From Bolinopsis microptera (taxonomy: Eukaryota > Ctenophora > Tentaculata > Lobata > Bolinopsidae): a DNA stretch of 64,000 nt. The notes below the pieces were generated by a model. The model saw only the letters and a list, made by a program, of their open reading frames with translations, did no database searches and was not told the DNA's origin. Numbering within the stretch: the stretch's first letter is position 1; the number at the start of each line of letters is the position of its first letter. The stretch is from assembly GCF_026151205.1 (NCBI RefSeq), contig NC_087072.1, positions 16,073,669 to 16,137,668 on the forward strand, read 5' to 3'. Below, piece by piece: positions 58,381 to 64,000 of the stretch. The position numbers were made by a program, and so were the translations under genes.

Positions 58381-59947
58381 TTTAGTAACACAGTCACGTA
58401 GGCAGGATTATCTGGCTATGTGGGTAGCTGTAGTAACACTGTTAGATATAATAGTGGTCAGTGGACCGCATCTAATACTCGAATTACAGTGTCTACGTAT
58501 ATACATATATATACATAATACATTAGTTAGCCTCAACAGTCAATGAAATACAACAATTGTCTTGAATCCCAACTTCTCTGATTTAACTTTGCAGACATTA
58601 AATATCCTAGTCACATTCGGCTCTTAACCTCGAGACAATTTCCTCTAGTCCATTTCAAGCTCTCTAAATTTGACACAAGTGAGCACTGAACCATACGTCA
58701 GTTAAGCACTACCCAGATCTAAAGAATGACGACATCAAAGAAATCTTGAAATATCATTAACATCTACCTGATTCATCAAGCTTGTGGTCGTTCTTCATAG
58801 CTAATGTGTTGAGGAGAGTCGTCTTGCCTGCACCACTGTGTGTTGCAATATTACTTAGAATTATGCCCAAATAGGTGACATAAAGGTCAATCGTTCATGA
58901 AATTACGATTAACAGAAAAAAGAGGTTTCAAGAGTATAATAAGTAACTAGTAACTACATAATATATAATATTATCACTATACATTAGTCCGTAAATTTAT
59001 TATTCGGGCCAAAGAAACATATTTATAACAGTCAATAATTTTAATAACCATAATCTCCCCCCCCCCCCCCCCCCCCCCCCCCCCCATAATATTACCGACT
59101 AAGGTAGTTAGTAGTTTCTAATTAAGTAATGTAAAGGGTGTCTCACCTTGCCCCCATGATTGCCATGAATGTTCCGGGCTTGCATAAACCAGAAACTGAA
59201 ATTATATTAAGTCATGTTTACTTTTCAACTTCAGGAAAAACATATATAACCCGTTGTCATGGTGACTAAAAGTTACAGGATTCAACACAATGGGCTAATC
59301 ATGGCTTTAAAGCTGCGCATATTGAATAATATTCAATATATATTAAGACGCAATGAAACTATCGGACTACGATGTATGGGGACTGCCACCCCATTACATT
59401 CTGTTATATACCTCCTTTAAGAATTTCTTTTTTAGTAATAGTGTCCTTGTTGGAGCGACAACAGGCAGGACCCTTCCCTGTGTCCACAGATAGAGACACT
59501 TTCACGTCCTCCCATGACAGAGTCACTTTGGAGTATGCACCAAATCTGTTAGTCTCATCATCTAACTGCAAATTGGAGTATTTTAATAAAACATTCAATC
59601 AAAAACAATTTGATTAAAGCAAATAGTAAATTAGAGTGCTTTTAGTTGGGAGGAAATGTTACAAATGAAGCATGCAATTAGATTGTGATCTAGAATCATC
59701 AATAATTTCTTGGCAAGCTTAAGATAAAGTATCATAAAGTTGAACTCTAAAGTTGAACTCTAAAGTTGAACTCTAAAGTTGAACTCTAAAGTTGAACTCT
59801 TTCACTTACTGCACTAAAATCAAGACTGTCACTGGATGTAACTGTTGCGTCAGGTACGTTACCACTGTTGGGGTCCACATCTTCCAAACTGAGACTGTTG
59901 TTAGCAGGTAAAACAATTACAGCAGCAGATTCGTCTTCATAACTCAT
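40339..59947 (-). CDS. ABCG (White-type) half transporter, 18 exons
   Basis: Coding exons: 59947-59810, 59565-59412, 59195-59147, 58835-58768, 57951-57830, 54977-54906, 53700-53553, 53444-53324, 44138-43964, 43801-43689, 43193-43088, 42906-42775, 42639-42547, 42392-42335, 42182-41999, 41844-41747, 41541-41465 and 40467-40339. All phases agree, giving 678 residues, normal for an ABCG half transporter. The nucleotide-binding domain comes first: Walker A GASGAGKTT (112-120), Q-loop YVQQED, signature ISGGEKKR (222-229), Walker B LLFIDEP (D246, E247), H-loop H279. A membrane domain with about six helices follows, with the RNGMYG segment and a cysteine-bearing last extracellular loop. It would work as a homo- or heterodimer exporting lipids, pigment precursors or drugs; the substrate cannot be read from sequence. 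Intron 8 (44139-53323) contains the antisense RdRP gene. Confidence 0.95.
40540..40822. repeat. GC-richer repeat block in last ABCG intron
   Basis: ACATGGCGTAGTGTGGGCAG occurs twice (about 40687-40706 and 40801-40820), each preceded by CATGTGGCCCGTCGC. GGCGGGAGCTCTAAACACAC also occurs twice (40579-40600 and 40633-40653). Probably an older mobile-element fragment. Confidence 0.7.
40823..41220. mobile_element. hAT-like MITE with 8-bp target duplication
   Basis: The ends are inverted (poly-G then GCAATGACTACC... / ...GTAGTCATTGC then poly-C). GGGCAGAC flanks both sides (40815-40822 and 41221-41228), an 8-bp duplication typical of hAT elements. Inside, a GGGGACTAATGGAGACTTTT block is repeated. 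It lies in the last intron of the ABCG gene. Confidence 0.8.
43349..43520. mobile_element. MITE family B, well-preserved copy
   Basis: 27-bp inverted ends beginning AGGGGTCGTTCACATATTAC flank two poly-C tracts. It sits in the ABCG intron between exons 43193-43088 and 43801-43689. Confidence 0.85.
44727..52611 (+). CDS. Eukaryotic RNA-dependent RNA polymerase, nested antisense in ABCG intron
   Basis: Six exons in phase: 44727-44789, 44995-45072, 45244-45403, 46101-46297, 46615-46689 and 46876-52611, giving about 2,102 residues. The polymerase synthesises RNA on RNA templates to make or amplify small-RNA precursors. Hallmarks of the cellular QDE-1/EGO-1/RDR family, in order: an N-terminal [11 protein letters not shown] strand; FSDGVG (554-559); a QVRVGGCKG block; [18 protein letters not shown]; and the catalytic [11 protein letters not shown] with DLDGD at 818-822. 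[11 protein letters not shown] segment and FPWCVANIL follow. The family core usually ends near here, but about 1,000 residues continue: a helical region with [11 protein letters not shown] near 1280, a beta-rich stretch (about 1560-1800), and a Ser/Thr/Pro-rich, acidic tail from about 1820. All three catalytic aspartates are intact. The in-frame extension upstream of 46876 is intron. A poly(A) signal AATAAA lies near 53224. Confidence 0.95.
45581..45907. mobile_element. MITE-like inverted repeat in RdRP intron 3
   Basis: Poly-G followed by TCCGAAAGTCAGTGTGCAAA at the left is mirrored by TTTGTACACTAACTTTCGG and poly-C at the right. It is non-coding and lies between RdRP exons 3 and 4. Confidence 0.7.
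52612..53323. other. 3' flank of RdRP and end of ABCG intron 8
   Basis: The RdRP 3' UTR probably occupies most of this stretch, with AATAAA near 53224. That is only about 100 bp before the antisense ABCG exon 53324-53444, so transcripts from the two strands come very close or overlap. Confidence 0.55.
53754..54905. other. ABCG intron with CG-rich ATGCATGCGC-type repeats
   Basis: Around 53870-54250 there are many short overlapping palindromes (GCATGCGC, GCGCGCGCC, ATGCATGC) that resemble a degenerate mobile element. No terminal repeats could be paired and no coding signal was seen. Confidence 0.4.
55419..57444. mobile_element. 2.0-kb non-autonomous TTAA element in ABCG intron
   Basis: Perfect 24-bp inverted ends TTAAAGGACCAGTTAACTGA plus AAAA; the right end is 57421-57444. 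An imperfect inner extension reaches about 190 bp (ACGCGTGT and GACGTCACGAAGTCCCT shared by both arms). Three internal units of about 160 bp with a conserved CTTACTTTTCGAG core lie near 56860-57205. No transposase frame was found. Confidence 0.8.
57454..57533. repeat. Hairpin repeat (family D), copy 2
   Basis: Nearly identical to 35470-35552, with the outer arms better preserved here (CGGACATAATTAT / ATAATTATGTCCG). It directly abuts the right end of the 2.0-kb TTAA element. Confidence 0.8.
58346..58380. repeat. Poly-C tract
   Basis: About 35 consecutive C in an ABCG intron. A similar tract of about 28 C lies at 59058-59085 in the next upstream intron, and a poly-G tract at about 42472-42494. 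Confidence 0.9.
59741..59805. repeat. GTTGAACTCTAAA tandem repeat
   Basis: Five 13-bp units immediately beside the donor of the first coding exon of the ABCG gene. Confidence 0.9.
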
Positions 59948-60221
59948 ACCTCATGGATAATGGATATAGTATTTTGTTCAATAATGCCACAAGTACATAT
60001 TTTGAAATTCCAAAGTTCACAAAAGCATATATTTCACCTTTTACATAAAAGATACCAAAAACATACACATTTCCAGGTACAAAAGTTAAAGTTATTTATA
60101 ACAAATAATGGAGCTTACTAAAACCAAAAAATTCAGTGTGAATTTAAATGGCATACAAAGAATACAAGTTTACCCATTGATAATTAAGAGCGTCAGACTT
60201 AGAACCTTTTTTTAAATGCAA

Positions 60222-60491
60222 CTACAGATGCTGGAAGCCCTCCCTATCACTGCAGGCAATTAATAATTTAGTAAGAGCTGTTATAAAGCTGTCATCTCCT
60301 GTTAACGACTTAAGCAGATTAGGATGATGGCCATCTGAGACAGTGCTTTTAAAATTATTAGGCTTTAATTGTTCCTTTTTAACATTATCAAACATAACAG
60401 CAATATCATATATACAATTGGTATCCTCAATATTTCTATCAGATACGGGTCGGAGTGGCTCACGGACAAACAGAACTAAAAGCACTTGCAA
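60222..60491 (-). pseudogene. Possible reverse-transcriptase fragment
   Basis: An 89-codon frame ends in DGHHPNLLKSLTGDDSF... and ALTKLLIACSDREGFQ. This resembles the start of the non-LTR reverse-transcriptase domain, where GPDG-hPxLLK is followed by a helix. The catalytic core is absent. It lies upstream of the ABCG start on the same strand. Tentative. Confidence 0.35.
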
Positions 60492-60640
60492 GTACCTCTA
60501 AGATAAGATAAGATTTAAAATTATGCCTCTCTGGGTATCTCATATACAAATATAATTACTTCAAAACTGTACAATTTACGTTTAATAAACTATTAAAATA
60601 TAAAAATTAAAAGAAGTAACTGAAAACTCTTGCTGTAAGG

Positions 60641-60740
60641 NNNNNNNNNNNNNNNNNNNNNNNNNNNNNNNNNNNNNNNNNNNNNNNNNNNNNNNNNNNN
60701 NNNNNNNNNNNNNNNNNNNNNNNNNNNNNNNNNNNNNNNN
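60641..60740. other. Assembly gap of 100 N
   Basis: Exactly 100 N, the usual placeholder for a gap of unknown size, so adjacency of the two sides is not proven. Confidence 1.
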
Positions 60741-63700
60741 TTTTCTTTTTTTTGATAATATTTTATTTTTTTTCAAAGTTTAATAATAATTTTGGGTTTT
60801 TAAAAAAGGGATTTAAAAAAATTGGGGAAAAAATTTTAAAAAGTTTCCCAAAAAAAGCCCCTTTATTTTCCCTTGCTTTTTTTATGTATTCTTTTTTTAT
60901 TTGTTTTTTCCCCCCCCTTTTAAAAATTTTTTAAAAATAAAATTTTTTATTTTTTTCCTGCTAAAGGGGCTCGCTTTTTTGGGGCAAAAGTTGTCATCTT
61001 TTTTGGGTAATTTTTTTTTGTCGGGAAGCGTGTTTAAAAATTTTTTTGAAATTTTTTCAATTTATTTTTTTATCGTTTTTTTTAATTTTTTTCCGTGCCC
61101 CTCCCCCCCATGATCAAAAAATTTACCTTTTTAAAAAATAATCAATTTTTTTTCGATTTAATTTTTTGGGGTTTTTTTTTTTTTTTTAAAAAAAAGTTTT
61201 TTTTGGATGTTTATTTTTTTACTAAACTCATTTTTTTACACCCCTTTATCTTGATTCTTGTTTCTTTTTACTTTTTTGGGGAAAAACTATATTTCTCCTT
61301 TTTTTTTTTTTGTTTTTTAAGTTTCTAATGTTTTAGAGGGGTTTTTTTCAAAAAGACTAAAAATCGTTTCCAAAGAGCAAAATTTGAATAGTTCAAAAAC
61401 CCGGGAAAACCGAAGAAAAATATTAAAAGGTTATTAATTGGGGGGGGAAAACAAAACTCCCTGTTTAACCCCAGAAAAAAAAAATATTGTGTAATAATCT
61501 TTTCCCTCTTTTAACAGATCATGGACATGTTTTTTTGTACGAAAAAAAGGTGCAAAAAAAACCCGGGAAACTTGTTTTTCACCCCGGGGCCCGGTAGAGA
61601 AAAAGTCAACCCAACCTCCCAAGGTACAAAAGGGTGGAAGGGAACCCTGAAGGGGGTGGGAGTGAAAAAGGGTTTCCCGGGAAATGGACCCAGACCCCCC
61701 ATGACCGTACAAGTAAACCCAAATTTTGGTTGTTTGGGGGGCCTTTTTCTCAAAAAAATCCCCCAAAAAATTTTCCACCGGCCCCCTCCCGTAAAATTTC
61801 GGAACATTTGAAAAAAAAGGTGGTAAGTACCGGGATCAGTCTTTTTAAAAACTTCCATGGCGAAAAAAAAAAAAATTTTTTTGAAAAACCTTTCGGTTTT
61901 TTAAATGTGGGCAATCACAAATGTGGGATAATTTTTCCCAGTTTTTTTTGCCCGTTTTTTTAAATTTTTTGGGTAAGGTTTTGGGCCCAAAAATTTCCAA
62001 AAATCCCTAGTTTTTCCCCCGAGGAAGTGCTTTTTTAAAAAGAGCTTTTCAAAAAAGTTGGGGGCTCCCAACATTTCCAAGACATTCCCATGACCCGGGG
62101 TTTTATTTGCAAAAGTTTTAAAAATCGGTTTCCAACGTGGGGCCGTTTTTTGGTCACGTGGGTTGAGATTTTTTTTGTTAAAAAATTTGTCATGTAGGTT
62201 TCCCAATTTTACGCTTTAAAATATGTGCCCCAAAAAACTTCTGCAGAAAATATCGTTAAATTTTGCCAACTCCCAACTTGTATGATATTTTTTCAGTAAT
62301 CTTTTGGGGTTGCAATATCTAATATCCTTTTTTTTTTTTTTTTTTAAGTTTTTAAGAAATAAATTGCGCCCCAAAAACGCCCAAAAAAAATGTTTTCGCT
62401 AAAATATAGAAGAAGAAGAATTATTTTTAAGTTTTTTTATATTTGTTTTAGTTTTTTTTTATGGTTGCTGTGATTTTTGTTAAATTAATTGATGTTTTAA
62501 AGATTTTTTAAAAGCTTTTGGACTTTTTTTTAAAAGCTTTTAGTTTTTTCTAAAATTTTTATTTCCCGATTTAAATTTCCTAACTCATTGAAATTTCCAA
62601 AAATTTTATAACAAAAACTAATTACTTTTCGAAAAAAAAAAACCCTGAAAATTTTTTGGGGGACCCCCAAAGTATTCAAAAGCGGTCTATGAAATATGGT
62701 AAAAAAAATAATTTTTCCCCCAAATTTTTTATTAAATTTTGCACCACTATATATGAAATAAACACTAACTACCCGTAATTTCACAAAAACAAAAAGACTA
62801 TCTGGGGCGTATAGGTGGAGGGAAGAGGGGGACCAAAGGGGCTGTTTTTCTATTTATTTAGCAGAAGGGAAAGGGGGGGGCCCCCTTTCAAACAGGGGAT
62901 TTTGTCAAGGGGTAAAACAACGCTTACCCTTTTTCTTTGGATATCCAACCTGTGATAAGAACTCCTTGTGGGAAAGGTTAAAATTAATTTTTACTTTGGG
63001 TGGGGATATTTTTGGTAAAAATTATTCGTCCAGAAAAAAATAAAACGGGTAAATGATTAGTTACTTAAGGAAAAAATTTTATCCCCGTTTTTTTCCCATT
63101 AAGAATAAAATTTTGGGGAAATATATTTTTTTCACTGCTATTCAGCAAACGTGTTTGATTTTTTAAATAACATATCTTTCCCCTCAGGTCAAAAATGTTC
63201 CACCTGGAAAAAATAGGTGAAGCTGGATTTACCCGCTCTTAAAGATGCTGAATCCAAAATGCCACCAAAAGAATACGATGATGAAAAACCTTTTAACCAC
63301 AAGGGTTATTTCCCAAAAAGCCCTGAAGCTATATATGCGATGGGGAAGAAAAATTTTTTTGATTTGGCATCCTTGGTTTACACTACCATCGCGGTAAATA
63401 AGTCCCCCTTGAAGACCCCGAGCTGAAACGAATTAAGTTTGGGATTTTCAGAAGCAAGGGGAAAGCCCAACGACAATTCCCCCCATTTTGGAAGTAAAAT
63501 TTTCTATAAACCATACTTCCCCCAATAAGAGGTTTCCCAAATTACTTTTTCCAGAATTGAAAAGAAGTATAACTTGCATAATTTCCGTAATTTCCATATC
63601 GCCTATTTGGCGTTGGCCCCTTTAAATATGGTCAATATTAAATATGGATCATATTATGGGGTAATATTTGGAACTCCATTAAAAAAAGGATTAAAAATAT

Positions 63701-64000
63701 GGGACTAATAAAGTAAGTCCCCTCCTTTTCAATCCCGAAACACCGTGGGGAAGTTAACGGTCCTAAACAGGGGAGAAACACCTGTTACATACTAAATCCT
63801 AAAACCAAGTTTAACCTTAAGATGAAAAGGCCCGGGAAAGAAAGGCAAAAACCTGCCGCTTTAGAAAGAAAGCCCCCCAACCTCGGTGCTTCCCTTTTCT
63901 CTACTAAAGTCCAATAATGAAAGAAGTAACACCCACGTCAACTGTCTGGAGCTAAAAACCGTAAGACCAGGTACATTATATTTTTTCCAAACCAACAGCA
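60741..64000. other. Low-quality contig end with inflated homopolymers
   Basis: Immediately after the gap, composition changes sharply: runs of 4-10 identical A, T, G or C occur every few bases, unlike the preceding 60 kb. This looks like unpolished consensus and will contain frameshifts. Protein-like shadows exist (for example 61512-61830) but cannot be called. Confidence 0.8.
63217..63400 (+). pseudogene. Possible exon fragment of unknown protein in low-quality sequence
   Basis: A frame containing MPPKEYDDEKPFNHKGYF and AIYAMGKKNFFDLASLVYTT has a natural amino-acid composition and is followed by a GTAAATAAG donor-like site. The sequence just before it is frame-broken, as expected from consensus errors. 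I do not recognise the family. Confidence 0.3.

Noticed and set aside
61434-61963. Overlapping long frames on both strands after the gap
   Set aside because: Homopolymer errors make all frames unreliable; no family recognised.

Overview
This window comes from an AT-rich metazoan genome. It has spliced genes with GT-AG introns, standard genetic code, many short inverted-repeat transposons (MITEs), long microsatellites and poly-C/poly-G tracts. A eukaryotic cellular RNA-dependent RNA polymerase (RdRP), a gene lost in vertebrates and in many insects, points to an invertebrate. I cannot fix the phylum from sequence alone; cnidarians, sponges, lancelets and other invertebrates that keep RdRP all fit. 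All exon models were built by hand from reading frame, splice sites and matching intron phase.

Layout. 1-5.1 kb holds transposon sequence: a TTAA-flanked foldback element, then an unusual array in which a 15-16 bp motif recurs about every 153 bp and switches orientation halfway. 6.8-23.9 kb (+) is a plexin-domain-containing (PLXDC/TEM7-like) type I membrane protein in at least 11 exons; its introns carry microsatellites and a 26-bp minisatellite. 26.5-30.7 kb (-) is a nine-exon gene with an N-terminal PH domain and a perfectly spaced BTK zinc motif, as in Tec kinases. It has no SH3, SH2 or kinase domain and ends in a long tyrosine-containing tail. 31-37.4 kb is gene-poor, with MITE families, a retrotransposon remnant and a 36-bp perfect palindrome. 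37.5-38.75 kb (-) is a small three-exon gene for a secreted peptide with ten cysteines.

40.3-59.9 kb (-) is a complete 18-exon ABCG (White-type) half transporter of 678 codons. Its 9.2-kb eighth intron contains, on the opposite strand, an entire six-exon RdRP gene (44.7-52.6 kb) encoding about 2,102 residues, 1,911 of them from one 5.7-kb exon. The RdRP has all hallmark motifs, including DLDGD, and a C-terminal extension of about 1,000 residues. Part of that extension looks like the helical region of Cid1/TUTase nucleotidyltransferases. If correct, this would place in one chain two activities that small-RNA pathways elsewhere bring together as separate proteins.

60.2-60.6 kb has a possible reverse-transcriptase fragment, then a 100-N gap. 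From 60,741 to the end the sequence is dominated by inflated homopolymers and looks like an unpolished contig end, so coding calls there are unreliable. The genes do not form an operon. The clearest functional relation is the nested, antisense placement of the RdRP inside the ABCG transcription unit.
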